Part shown: piece after piece, positions 13,101-28,361 of the stretch
How the letters are laid out: each line of letters begins with the position of its first letter
How positions within the stretch are numbered: the first letter of the stretch is position 1
Assembly: GCF_910596095.1 (NCBI RefSeq)
Contig: NC_056554.1
Span: 1,922,001-1,986,000 of the forward strand
Reading direction: 5' to 3'
DNA length: 64,000 nucleotides
Source: Thunnus maccoyii
Lineage: Eukaryota > Chordata > Actinopteri > Scombriformes > Scombridae
Notes under the pieces: generated by a model
The model's database searches: none
The model's input: the letters and a program-made list of their open reading frames with translations, nothing else
What the model was told of the DNA's origin: nothing
Program-made: the position numbers and the translations under genes

Positions 13101-14989
13101 CTTACTCTGAGGGGATCTGTAATATTGGACTCTGCCTTCTCATTCACTTTGCTGTCATAACCCTTCTTGTTTGTCTACAGAATAAAATCATCAGGGGAAA
13201 AAAAACATTTATTCATTTATTTCAGGTGCTAATGTGCATTTTCACACCTCAATCTGTAACATTCATAGTAATAACACCTAATAATTAATAACAAGACTAA
13301 AGGCCCAGTGACACCTGCATTTAAAACTGTTCAACTTTACATGCAATGTACATCGCCTTACAATAAGAAACTGTTGGTCAGAACAAACAACAAAGATTTT
13401 GCCCAGTGACACTAGTATTTATGATAGTGAAATTTATTTCATTGGAATAGAATCACCATGATCAGTGGATGTGTCACAGCGGTGAAATAAATTCAGATGG
13501 AATACTCACAATGACTTCAAGTTTTCAGATTTTTGGGGAAGGCATTTTATGTGTTTATTAGTTAGGCAACAGTATAGAGACGACAGGGAAGACAAATGGG
13601 GAATAACAACAAAAGTACCCGGACAGATTTGAACCAGAGATGTTGCAGTTTATACATTCCTGACCATGAATGTCAGGACTAAATATCATGGCTACCCAGC
13701 AGTAAGCATATTATGGGATATTTTGACACAGTACCAAAAATGTCAATCTCTTGGGGGCAAAACGTAAAACCAAGAGATCAACGAATTTTCCAGGTCCAGA
13801 TATTTCAATCTGGACCAAATTGGTGATCCACCAATCAAACAACCAGCTGACATTGCCAGCCTGCTAGCATGGCTAAAAAAATAGAACAACTTAGGATCAT
13901 GAATATCCATAGTAAATTTAGTATAAATCTGCCCATTTGTCTTTGATGTTATGTGCTGACATTTTGTCCTGAAGGTTGCGCAAGAAAGAAAAAGAAGAAA
14001 CTAGACAGCTTACATTGTGTCCAAAAAGGAAATGGTACATCCTGAAGGGAGTATGAATATGGTAAAAAAAAAAAAAAATTCTATGGAGATATCCCCATTT
14101 ATATTTATGTTTCTTGTATAATAAAGGTGCATTCTTTTGGATCCATGTAGTTAATTTAATGGCAATCTGGCCAGCAGTTTTGAAATGGACAGATGGACAG
14201 ACTGACTAATGTTGCCATACTACAGTGCTATTCAGGGACCAGATCCTTCAAACAATATGTCAGGATTATTGACTGTACAGTAACTCCTTAAATATTTAAC
14301 CCTGAGGGAGAATACAGAATATATTAGATGTTGGCAGGTTGAGTTTGTAGAGGCTGTGCAGTATTTATAAAACTAAATTGTTGAGGTATGGAGCCATTCT
14401 GCTCTCTCTCTCTCAAGAACTCTTTGTTTCCTACAGTCAAAGCTCCTACAGTAAAAACAATAACTGTAATGTTTGTACATAGATCACCTGACATAGTGAA
14501 GTTGCCCCGTTGTTTATGGCTGGAAGTGTTAAGACCTCTTTGCCCTCCTGCAAGACATGAAGTTAAAATATTATACAATATCTATTAAGTACAAACTGGA
14601 CTCTGCCATTGACTGAACATTGCATGGTCATGACTAATGTGGCACTAGTGTGTGTAGAGAAATACAAATATAAAACCCAAATATTTGTATGAGGACTGAT
14701 AAAAAGCTACAACAGTACATATGAGCGTATTATGCTGAAAGATTTTCTCCACCAGCCTACACTGACTGAGATCACTAGAATTATTATCAATATTCTAAAA
14801 TAATGGAGTGTCTAACAACAGACTCATGATTAAAAAAATGTTTTTAAACGAATAACAAGTCAGTGGTAGTCATCACTGACAATTAAAATTATACAATATG
14901 TCTTTTGCAACACTTACTTTCTTCTTCTTTTTAGGGAAAAGCCCGTTTCTGTAGTAGGTCCACATTCTGTCACACCGACCGACCAGCAT
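1182..14989 (-). CDS. NACHT and WD-repeat (NWD-family) protein, 3' part beyond the window
   Basis: Predicted STAND-type NTPase: an N-terminal DUF4062-like region, a NACHT NTPase and a WD-repeat C-terminus. Nineteen exons keep phase throughout: 14918-14989, 13106-13174, 12891-12986, 12462-12801, 11319-11518, 10786-11201, 9844-9998, 9310-9524, 8181-8320, 7971-8081, 6934-7092, 6603-6726, 6035-6238, 5502-5849, 3613-4145, 2264-2403, 1962-2090, 1616-1824, 1182-1307 (1262 codons). An in-frame TAG lies 12 bases before the ATG. Residues 20-24 are five lysines and about 110-160 are acidic. From about residue 185 a segment (DTVAERSALMDNVYPKL) resembles the NWD1/NWD2 N-terminus. Walker A is GPPGWGKST (about 635-643) and Walker B is LVVLLDGLDEL (about 721-731). 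WD-like repeats start near 1150 (SDGSLRFWELE). NWD1 and NWD2 are about 1560-1740 residues long, so several hundred are probably missing. The paralogue (NWD1, NWD2 or a fish-specific third) is undecided. The acceptor of exon 8181-8320 is the weakest junction. Confidence 0.88.
4600..4760 (+). repeat. LINE-type 3' tail fragment
   Basis: The text GCGAATTTCCTCTCTGGGGATTAGTCTGATTGTATCTTA resembles, in pieces, the GAATTTCCCC...GGATTATCTTA tails found at the 3' ends of fish LINE and SINE copies. No coding part is attached. It lies in the intron between exons 3613-4145 and 5502-5849 of the NWD-family gene. The rest of that intron to about 5100 shows only AT-rich sequence and a short (GAA)n run near 4915. 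Confidence 0.35.
5110..5400 (-). pseudogene. L2-type LINE reverse transcriptase fragment in an intron
   Basis: Read on the minus strand, the sequence gives VPQGSILGPILF followed by a frameshift and YADDTQLYLS. These are the two best-conserved blocks of L2/CR1-clade reverse transcriptases, including the catalytic YADD. The spacing between the blocks is too short, so there is an internal deletion. It sits in the intron upstream of exon 3613-4145, in the same orientation as the host gene. It is clearly non-functional. Confidence 0.75.
8415..8960. repeat. Dispersed repeat family B, copy 1
   Basis: This stretch aligns by eye with 42735-43210. Shared blocks in the same order include GGGGAAAA(A)GTGCAC, AATTAGCT, CAGCTG(C/T)AGCACATT, ACCACTGCTAACAA, GCACAAGTTTGTTTAC, GCTGTCAATCAAAC and a closing stretch near CTTTGACTGCAAA. 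It lies in the intron between exons 8181-8320 and 9310-9524. Open frames here are not conserved between copies. The intron remainder to 9309 shows nothing recognisable. Confidence 0.7.
10175..10640 (-). repeat. Percomorph interspersed repeat family C, reverse-oriented copy
   Basis: Read on the minus strand, it contains GCTAGCATGGCTAAAA-like text, GGTCGACCAACTGAATGACC and AGAGGAAAGGTGATGGGATC. These belong to the family marked by TTTCAGTCTGGACCAAAG and GGCAATCCATCCA. A forward copy lies at 11640-12185 and a mosaic copy at 13740-14235. All three are intronic in the NWD-family gene. Confidence 0.6.
11640..12185 (+). repeat. Percomorph interspersed repeat family C, forward copy
   Basis: It contains AAAGTACAACTGAGGCTGATGGGAATGTCATTGG, GGGGAACATGAATATCTGTAC, CCATCAAATGGTTGTTGAGGCATTTCA and TTTCAGTCTGGACCAAAG, written here in pieces. 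The motif order, including an internal near-duplication of the 'opinion' block (GGGGATCACCAAA... AACCATGAATTTCTGTA), is what I remember for a very abundant percomorph intron repeat. It lies between exons 11319-11518 and 12462-12801. Confidence 0.65.
13740..14235 (+). repeat. Percomorph interspersed repeat family C, mosaic copy in intron 1
   Basis: The block ATATTTCAATCTGGACCAAA is followed by GACATTGCCAGCCTGCTAGCATGGCTAAAA, written in pieces, and a second part after a poly(A) run near 14064 carries ATGGCAATCTGGCCAGCAG. The order is scrambled relative to 11640-12185, so it looks rearranged. The rest of intron 1 (14236-14917) shows nothing recognisable. Confidence 0.5.
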
Positions 14990-15022
14990 CCACCTGTCAA
15001 GCTACAGGGGGTGAAATACTCT

Positions 15023-15031
15023 ACTTCCGGT
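15023..15031 (-). promoter_or_regulatory. ETS-family (GABPA/ELK-type) promoter motif
   Basis: On the minus strand the sequence reads ACCGGAAGT, a full ETS core site. It lies 34 bases upstream of the ATG at 14989, in a small GC-richer patch next to a CGCG. ETS sites close to the start are typical of TATA-less vertebrate promoters, so this supports exon 14918-14989 as the true first exon. The transcription start itself cannot be read. Confidence 0.45.
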
Positions 15032-16011
15032 CGCGCTTTTCAAAATAAACCAATAACAGGATGAAAAAATCTATAAGGAATAATTAAAATGGAACTGACA
15101 TCAATTTTATAGCATATGTTAGCATATCAGCCTTACCTTCTCACACCTGATGAAGTATCATATGAAGGTTATCAATATATACAGTAGGTAGCCTATTCCA
15201 GGAATGCCCTATCATCTAGTATTATTGTTCACATTCAGTATTTAGCTTGTCCAATTGGAATTGGGCAGAATTTAAAAGGCACTTTAAACATCAAAGTCAG
15301 TGTACTTTTTATATCTAGTACTACTCAGCCTGTGAAAACAGTTGTATAATGTCTTCTGTGGTTACGGAGGAGGTTCGTCATGTCTGACAAAATTACCCTG
15401 ATGATGTCATCAGGGATGTCTCAGTTAGGGCTTAAAGGACAGAAATCTCAGCATCTGCTCCTTCACTTTTGACCATTGTTCCTTGATATTTATGGAAGTG
15501 CAATACTAAATCACCAGAATATCTCTTTAAATTAAATTATTTAGACATGGTCAGTACGGAAACACAACTAGTAAAGCCATTACATTTTAACTGTAGGCAA
15601 CAGTAGTTTTTTTTCAATAAGCTATATATTCCACAATGAGAACATTTGAGTAATTCTGACTTCATGTGAGCTACCCGAATTTTAACACTGCAGTCATATT
15701 GTAACAATCTCTGGTACCATGTTAAGGTGTAAACATCCACTGTGAAAGCCACCATTTCATCTGAAAGGTTGTTGTTGGATCTGTTGTGAAGCCTCAGAGA
15801 TAAACCACATGAAGTTTAATTGTTTTGAGTTTGCACACTTTGCCAAAGTATCAAGTGTTGGAGTTTTATTTTTTAAGGCAAAGTATCCTGACTTCCTCCC
15901 TGACTCAGGTACATTCTGGTAACTTGAAAGTTGGAGCAGAACCAGTAGGCTGTACCTTAATGTGGCCTAGAAAAACTACTATATATAAATAAAGGAACTG
16001 ATTACACACTT
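15032..16011. other. Intergenic spacer between the two genes
   Basis: AT-rich DNA between the NWD-family promoter and the fold-back element downstream of rwdd4. No frame, splice pattern or recognisable repeat is seen. TGATGATGTCATCAGGGATGTC near 15400 is a short palindrome only. Confidence 0.4.
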
Positions 16012-16264
16012 CAGTGCTTGAGCATGAAACAGTCAAGTGACACAAAAAAGTCTCAAAGTTCTCTTACTAGCTTTTCCACAGATTTCAATCAAATCTTGCA
16101 GTCTTCCTCGGTGAGTGGGGTTTTCTCTGTTGTCATTGAGGTAGCTGAAGAAGACTGCAAGATTTGGTTGACAACTGTAGAAAAAGTTAGTAGGGGGATA
16201 TTGGGTCATTTTTTGGTCCAATGTCTGATTATGTCCACACAGTAAACTGCCATCAAGCACTCTG
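16012..16264. mobile_element. Fold-back (palindromic) MITE with hAT-like termini
   Basis: The left arm (about 16041-16109) and right arm (about 16145-16216) are imperfect inverted repeats around a loop of about 35 bases. CAAATCTTGCAGTCTTCCTC on the left pairs with GAAGAAGACTGCAAGATTTG on the right. The outer ends also match: CAGTGCTTGA at 16012 against TCAAGCACTCTG ending at 16264. CAGTG ends suggest a hAT-derived MITE. I could not find a clear 8-bp duplication. It lies just beyond the rwdd4 poly(A) signal. Confidence 0.6.
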
Positions 16265-16338
16265 TTAGACTGAACTCACACAGTTGATCAAATGCACGGT
16301 AAATCACATTCTTAGACCAGCAATAGACCAAATATGGT

Positions 16339-16344
16339 TTTATT
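16339..16344 (-). other. rwdd4: rwdd4 polyadenylation signal
   Basis: On the minus strand this is AATAAA, 629 bases beyond the rwdd4 stop codon and the first such hexamer after it. It implies a 3' UTR of about 640-660 bases (roughly 16320-16972). Confidence 0.5.
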
Positions 16345-16972
16345 TAAATATAAAATTTTTACGTTTCTCAGTTCATAGGGAAGAAAAAAAACTTGTCAAA
16401 ATAAGAAATTGGTGAATGGAGTAACATTTTGTGTTATTAAAATTTCTCTATTTTCACAAAGTCACATGATACCTGCGAGTAACAGCAGGATGCTTATTTG
16501 ACACATCCATTTATAACCACAATCCAACATTTATGTCTCCAGCGCCTGGCAGCTGGGCCTAATCTCAGAGACTCAAAACGTGGCAGTGACAGCAGGTACG
16601 TCCTCCCTGGTGGAGGATGGAGCAGAATATCTGAGTGCTGACTTTGTACGATGAACAGAACCTGGAGGCTGTGTTCACCTTGCTGCTTTCCACAAACATC
16701 ACAAACACATACAGAAAAAACACTCAATTCTTGTGGATTCCCAGCTCAAAAACACAGTTTAGCTGGAAGTGTGTGTGTGTGTCCTGAACTCCACTATTAC
16801 CCAGCGGCCTGCTTTGATTGTCTAGGTAGAAGCAGCCATACTGAGTGTGACATGTTGGTGAGGTTGGATGTGAAGGCATCAGGACAGGAGCAGCAGCATC
16901 AACAGGCTGCAGTTAGTTCACGCGTCACTGCATGTTCTTGTAGAAAGTAGCACAAGGTCGCTGCCCACAGGC

Positions 16973-21844
<4,872 letters not shown>

Positions 21845-21985
21845 GATCTCCCTCCTGTTTCTCTGTGGAGAGTTTAACACCTATATAAATTCCAGGGTTA
21901 ACAACCCATGTCTATTATTAAAACTTTACTATGTTAAATTTCACAACTTCCCCAGCTGGTACAGCCAGTGCCACCATGATAATAT

Positions 21986-21997
21986 ACGCATGCGCAC
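21986..21997. promoter_or_regulatory. NRF1-like palindrome upstream of rwdd4
   Basis: ACGCATGCGCAC is close to the NRF1 consensus YGCGCAYGCGCR. It lies about 142 bases upstream of the rwdd4 ATG, in the expected promoter position for a CpG-poor housekeeping-type gene. No TATA box is evident nearby. Confidence 0.4.
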
Positions 21998-21999
21998 TT

Positions 22000-23187
22000 T
22001 CACATTCATTGTGAACTTTGAACCTATCATTAGTGAATGAAATTGAATGGTGATGATAATACATCATACTGATACCACATAATAATACTTTATTAAAACA
22101 AATCTCAATGAATTAAGTTGGAATTCATATTTTTAAAAAAAAGCTAAATCAAAAAACAAAAAATTAAATAAAAATAAAAAAAATACTTGAAATGATGACA
22201 AAAAAGATAAGAATGAATTTGAATGAATGAATTATCTAAACTACAGACACAACCGGATAACATGTAGACAAAGAGGAGAAAGCAAGATAAGCATTTAAAA
22301 GGTTAAGACTTACATTTATAAGACAATTTAAGAGAACGAAGGGGAAAATTTATTCAAGTTATGAAAGTTAATTAATGACAATCAATGACAACCATGTTCT
22401 AAAACCCAGACACTGAAAGACAAAATTATTGGAAGTTCAGTCTGCTCAAAAGGTAAGGGTCTCTGTCTGAGGTGTGGTGTCTTAAGTCTGCATCTGGTAG
22501 GCCTATTACTATGTGCCTTCTAATCCCATGTGAGACGGACCATTTAAGTGGTGTGACACAGAAATAAAAATCATTCATGTATCAGAAATATGATATATAT
22601 CTCTTCCCCCAGGGAAATGGTTTCGGGCATACTTTTATGGAGAATTGAAATGACATGAGATAAGGTAATAAATAACATATCTTGGCAATAAAGTAAGTAA
22701 TAATATGTGTCTAGGAATTTTGAACTGCATAGTGTTTATCCAGAGAAACATGTGTTGGAGTGATTTTGACTGGACAGTGAATGTCTTTGTTGTTTCTGTG
22801 GATTAGAGAAAAAAACCTGCTTACCATCTGTTCTTTCCTTGTATTCACACAAAACAGTCTGGATGGAGCCTTTTATAAGGAGAAAAACTGACCCAGTGAT
22901 TCAACTAAAGTAAAAATACACTTTTCTTGGTTTTGATTTGTTTTTTTATTAATGGAGAAATTCAACATATGGAAAAATAAATAGAATTTTGCAAAGTACT
23001 ACTTGAATATGGCACCTCAGTATGTTAAAAACAAGAAGGTAATGTAAATCTATATTGCTTTTGTTAAATATGGTATATGCACATTAGATACTATTTTAGT
23101 TTAACCTAGTTTGATCTTATTTATTTATTTTTTCCATCTTTTTCTATTCTCTGATTATATCGCTCAGTTTTAGTTGGAAATATGTTG
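22000..23187. other. AT-rich intergenic DNA upstream of rwdd4
   Basis: Contains an A-rich run (22131-22190) and GAATGAAT-type simple sequence near 22215. No exon or identifiable mobile element is visible. Confidence 0.4.
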
Positions 23188-23282
23188 CATGTACAGTACC
23201 AGTCAAAAGTTTGGACACACTTCACTTTCTCATTCAAGTGAATGGGAAGATGTGTCCAAACTTTTGACTGGTATTGTACATG
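23188..23282. mobile_element. Tc1-type palindromic MITE
   Basis: A near-perfect 95-bp hairpin. CATGTACAGTACCAGTCAAA on the left matches the reverse of TTTGACTGGTATTGTACATG on the right, with AGTTTGGACACA and TGTGTCCAAACT inside. The motif CCAGTCAAAAGTTTGGACACAC is the known terminal sequence of a Tc1/mariner MITE family widespread in fish. Flanking TA dinucleotides fit a Tc1 target. Confidence 0.85.
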
Positions 23283-25784
23283 TTGTTCTATTAATAATAA
23301 AAAACTAATGCAACATATAGTAATATATTAATATCATACATAACAACATAACACATTAACATATATTATACAATTTATAAAAATTAAATTCCCTGCTTTT
23401 AATCTTTATTAAAATTGCAAAGATGCAGCCTTTTTCAAGTTGGGCTTAGAAACCAAAAATGAAAGCTAAAGCTCTGTAATCCAGAGCTTGATAACAGTTA
23501 TCTATAAAAATGAACATCTGAGAAACAATCAATCAGGAGGACATGGATAAAAGAGATAAACAGTGGGTGGAGCATTAAATGTTGCACTGCTATGAGTGAA
23601 GCTGAAGTGATAAAGAAAAATAAAAAATAGCACCTATGACCATGTGTTTAGGCCTAACACACACAGACAGACAGAAATGCCAAACTAAAACAACCAGAAA
23701 TCAAACTCAAACCTTCAATTTTCTGTTGTTTAGTTCTTAGTTTATTTTCTTAACTGTATGTTGTTAACTTGTGGACTTCAACGACAGTGTTTGGTTTGGC
23801 ACTCCTCACTGTCATCATACCTATGACATGGCTGTGACTAGCTATGATGCTTTGTTGTTGGTTATGTGCTCAGTTTAGCTACGCTGCTACATTCAATTAG
23901 TGCTGGAGATGAATTATTGGCACTTATAGCTGCCACATGCTTGCAAGGGTTGTGCTGCTGGCTGCTCAGTACTGCAGAACCTCTGTGTATTCATTTACAA
24001 TATGAATAAAAAAAATTCAGAAGTTCAATCAAAAGTTCACGTAGCAGTTGAGCTTATTTCATGTGATGTTGTCTGGCATGTGTGCTAACCTTGCTGCCAA
24101 ATGATAATTCGTATCCCCCTGTATGGGCTTCAGGCTTATTTCCCCTGGTGGTTTGACATTGTTTCAGGGGTTTCTATTAGCTCATGTGTGCTGAGCTGAC
24201 CGCTAGAGAATACTTTACTCAACTTGGTTTATAGCTGTTCGTATCATAATGGAATCTATTGCTAAACTCCTTGCTAATTTGGCTAGCTTTGAGAAAAGAG
24301 GATGCCTTGCTCGCACAAGAGAAACATGTGTTTCTCCACATAGTCTATTTAGTTGTATAATATTTCCCTTGCATCAAGATACTAGATGTATCTTGTTGAA
24401 TGTTTGTCTGAGAGTAATCAATGTTATTGAGTGACATCAGAGATGAGAGGGGCTTTGCTAACATTCAGAGTAAATTGCGACATGTTGCATAGATTCAGGA
24501 TGGTGAATCACTGTTGTTTTGGGGGTTTTACTGCTAATTCTTATAAAGCAGAGAGCAAACATCATTTTATTTTGGGGGGATTAGCTCCAAGCAGAATCCT
24601 TGTCAGTGCTCTGATTCTTTGAGATCTCCCTCAAACAGCAGAGCCTTTTCAGCCAAATATAACTGTGTAACTATTTGCTATAAATGGTTGAATTCTTGAT
24701 GTGTTTCTGACCGAACTAAACATTAACAAGCACATCTCACCAGTCTTATAGTTTACATTTTATTTCAATTGTTACTGTCCAATCCTTTTTTCTTTACCTC
24801 CTCTAGTAGCTATTACAACCAATTTGTTATGTTCTTTAAGAAATTACAATTGTATTTAGATTTGTAGTTTTGGTTAAATTTGTATGTGTCCCTTGAAAAC
24901 GCAATAAAACATTATGATATGCGGTATATCATGAAAGTATGAAGTATGTGTTAACAGCATCTAAAGCAGTCCAACAAAGAAGGCTGATGCAATACTCATG
25001 TAAAGTTACAGTAAATCTGCTTATAGAACCACTGTGTAAAAGTGAATTAGCTTTGATGTACTAAACCAATAGTACACGGCCTAATGTGACTGTAATGTTA
25101 AAATGCCAGCAGCAGTGTTCACTGTGGGGGAAGCAGTGATGATTTCCACTGTGCAGCAGAAAGTGACACGTGGTGTTTGAGTTGTGATTATGTTGACACT
25201 CTAAGAGTTATTCGCCTCAGGTGAAAAAGGCAGCCAGCAGTGGAGGAGGAGGAGGAGGATCAAGTGAGATGGAGAGAAGACATCGCTGAGAAAGATCTGG
25301 ATTTACTGTGATGTGAATGTATTTATTGCACTCTTCTGATAAGAAGGAAGATTGTATTTGGACATTGGTTCCTTCTGAGGACTTAACATTTGAAAGCAGC
25401 TGACAAATATATAGTTTCATTGTTAAGAAAAGGCTCTGTAATTTCCAAAAACATCTGGTTACTGAAGTTTTTTAACAAATGTCAGTCAAACAGGAGGCAA
25501 TAGTGCATTTGTCGGGGACTATTTTCAGTGGCAGATTCACATTTGGTGCTCTACTGAGTATTTCTGGCAGCAGGACGGTGTGTGGTTGTGTGTGTTGATG
25601 GAACATGTAACCCAGTTGACTCATTGATGTGTTTTTAAGCTCTACTGCACAGAGGAATAAGATATATCAGACTTAGATACACAAACAATTCTTAGTAAGT
25701 TCATAAGTAGGAGATATTTATTGTTGGTTTCACTCTGCACTTGAGATTTGTTGACAATAAGAAAAATATATCCTTAAGCGGCAA
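23283..25784. other. Intergenic DNA without recognisable features
   Basis: About 2.5 kb of AT-rich sequence. Short open frames are not supported by codon pattern or motifs. A (GGA)n run lies near 25240. Confidence 0.4.
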
Positions 25785-27240
25785 CTACCATGACTTGAGG
25801 CCGAGGCCAATGCAGAAGTACCTTAAGATGCAATGCTAATGTTGGCTCCAATGGCCTCCCATTCAAATAGCGTCAACTTCTCTGGAAATACTAAATCAGT
25901 AATGTTTTTTCAATGAGTCATTATGGTCTCAATCTTTAAATGCAGGCCCTCTAATAAGTGTGCTAGTGGTCAAGTTATTGCTCCCTTAATGAGATTTTAA
26001 GAGTTAGTAGCTTAGAGCACAGTTGAGTCCTGCCCATCCGAGAGGGAAAAAGCAATTCATCGCTCCCCATTGACTTTGTGTTGTGTTTAGGTACCTCCTT
26101 GTCACTACTGTCTGTTAGCAGACAACAGAGAAATAAAAGCTGCTGTGTGGTGGAATGCACTACCAACAGGGTAAAGAACCCAGAGAGTAAATTTTTACAA
26201 GCTGCTTAACCGAAAAAATGAGCCTTTAAGAAGATAAAAGTGGATAACATTACAGGGCTGTGTGCTGTGCGATGGAAGAGACAGACCCCACCTGAGCTGC
26301 ACAGACAGCCTGCAGCTCAAAAACCCTCCATAAAAATGACACATATACCTGGATACACTGCTAGTCACAGAGATCATGCAGGTTGGAAGTAAAAACAGCA
26401 GCTGTTTAATTGAAAGGAATGTAGTGTTTGTAATGCATGTTTAAATCACAGAATAACTAACCTGCATTCAGCTGATACGCTTACTGTAAAAATAGCCTAT
26501 ATTGGAAATGATTGCATGTCTGTGTGTGTAATTTCCCACCTATGTCTACAAACTCTAGTCGCCCTATCAGCTGTGAGAAGTGTCATGCCAGCCTGTTATG
26601 TAGCGGAGTTTGCTATACAGTTGTGCTATCTTTACTTTAGATGTGATGTCAGCCCTTGCATTCGTGTATTGCATCTTAGCATATGCACTGTAACGGGTTT
26701 CAGCATATGCTATAAACTACCTTTTCCTCTCTGGTAGACATAGGGTGCTAAAATAATCCTTTGACATGCTGAAATCGTAGTAGCTAGCTAAAAATAATGT
26801 TTTTAGCTAGCCCACACGGCAGACGTGTGGGCATTGATTGACAGTTGTGATTGACAGTTGGCTCATCTGCTGCTCTCCCCGGCTCGGGGACTTGCAATGA
26901 GTCGGACTATGGTTGAAATGTTTCAGGAAGTTTAATCTTCCTTGATTATGATACCTCCTCTGTTAGCACAATTATGCTAAAGTAGCTAATGTTAGCCCAA
27001 GTGTGCAGCGCTTGGCGTTCCCAGTAAGCTAGCGTTAGCTTGGGTCTGAGGTAGCGGGGTGTGTTTCCAGACCGTGAAAGGCAACACCCTGCATGCCTTA
27101 TATGGAACATCCTGACTCCAAACGGAAAAGATGGCACTGACCATAAGCTTCAAACTGGCTCCAATGCAAAACAATGGATGACGTCACACCTCGCTACATC
27201 CATCTTTATATGCAGTCTATGAATATCATCAGACTTGTTT
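25785..27240 (+). mobile_element. THAP-bearing DNA transposon remnant
   Basis: Around 26128-26200 the plus strand encodes CCVVECTTNRVKNPESKF, then a frame break. It fits the start of a THAP zinc finger (C-x3-C, then Asn-Arg and a Ser-Lys-Phe core). THAP domains occur in P-type transposases. The right end (27190-27240) carries GACGTCAC...CTACATCC and TGCAGTCTATG, the reverse of the end motif at 30062. Continuity between the two parts is inferred, and a second element may be inserted around 26400-26760. All frames are broken. Confidence 0.45.
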
Positions 27241-27244
27241 ATTT

Positions 27245-27440
27245 AATACTTAAAATTTAAACCTGTAGCTGCTCCTCTTACTTAGAATATGTTACATTTT
27301 TCCTCTATTGTAAATTCTTTCTTTTATATTATTTAGGATTACTTAATTTTGTGTATATTTTGTGTATATGCACCACAACAATAACAAGGCAAAGTCTTTG
27401 TATGTGCAAACCTACTTGGCAATAAACCTGATTCTGATTA
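27245..27440 (+). repeat. LINE/SINE 3' tail ending CTTGGCAATAAACCTGATTCTGATT
   Basis: The segment CAAAGTCTTTGTATGTGCAAACC followed by TACTTGGCAATAAACCTG and ATTCTGATT matches a 3' tail that I recognise from many fish retroposon copies. No coding sequence is attached. The next 560 bases (27441-28004) show nothing further. Confidence 0.5.
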
Positions 27441-28004
27441 TCCTTTGAAGCTAACCTCTGACAACTGTTGGAGATATGGCACAATACCTTGACCTAAATT
27501 TAGTATTGGTCCCTGTTTTGTTTATTCATTTGTTGTATGCACGAGGAAGGTGACATGATACACATTCCTGTCAATGGTCTCACACAATCCACTGATCTAC
27601 AGGTGGTGGTAAAGCACCAAGAAACCCAGCAACTCACCAGAAAAGGCAGGAAGGAAGACCGGTAGATTGTAAACATGGATAGAAACAATGCAGGCTTCAT
27701 ACTTTTATGAAAAATCTGCTGTTATAAAGGAAAGAAATGCATTCAACATGAAACCTCAAGGATACACACAAAATGTTTTGGTGAGAAACACTAAATGTAA
27801 ACAGAAATTTTGTTTACAAGAAAACCTTTAAGGACACCTTTACATAATACAGAATAGGTTCAGATACTCCGTTTTCCACATTCTTCTACATTCCACATTC
27901 TTTCAAACTGAATTGAGTTAGATATGTATTGAGAGAAAATCACTTGAAATGCTGCACGTGCTGCTCACAGCGCTGATGCAGAATGTTAACCTTCACGATT
28001 AACC

Positions 28005-28198
28005 TTAAACCTGCAGTGCGGAACTTTTACATACAAATGAACGTCTGTTACATTCAAGCCGTTGCCAAACGAGTTCACACAATGCTGATTAAGCTTATCA
28101 CCGCCACTGCTTAATCAGCATTGTGTGAATTCATTTGGCAAGGGCTTGAATGTAACGGACGTTCATTTATGTGTAAAAGTTCCGCACTGCAGGTTTAA
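28005..28198. mobile_element. Fold-back MITE family G with TTAA ends, short form
   Basis: A 194-bp near-perfect inverted repeat. It starts TTAAACCTGCAGTGCGGAAC and ends GTTCCGCACTGCAGGTTTAA (reverse-complementary), with arms of about 85-90 bases and a short loop (TTATCACCGCCACTG) near 28098. Terminal TTAA on both sides fits a piggyBac-type target. A longer relative sits at 44555-44964. Confidence 0.85.
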
Positions 28199-28361
28199 TA
28201 CTGTATCAGAGGAAAGTTGACTGAAGGTTTCACAGTGTGGTGCTGTTTTAATAGACTGCATTATGTAGCAGACGAACCCATGAGCACAGGAAGAAGTTGC
28301 TTTTGGAAACATTGGTGTTTTGGTCTGGCAGTCGATCTGTGTGTGCGCGGGAGCACACATA

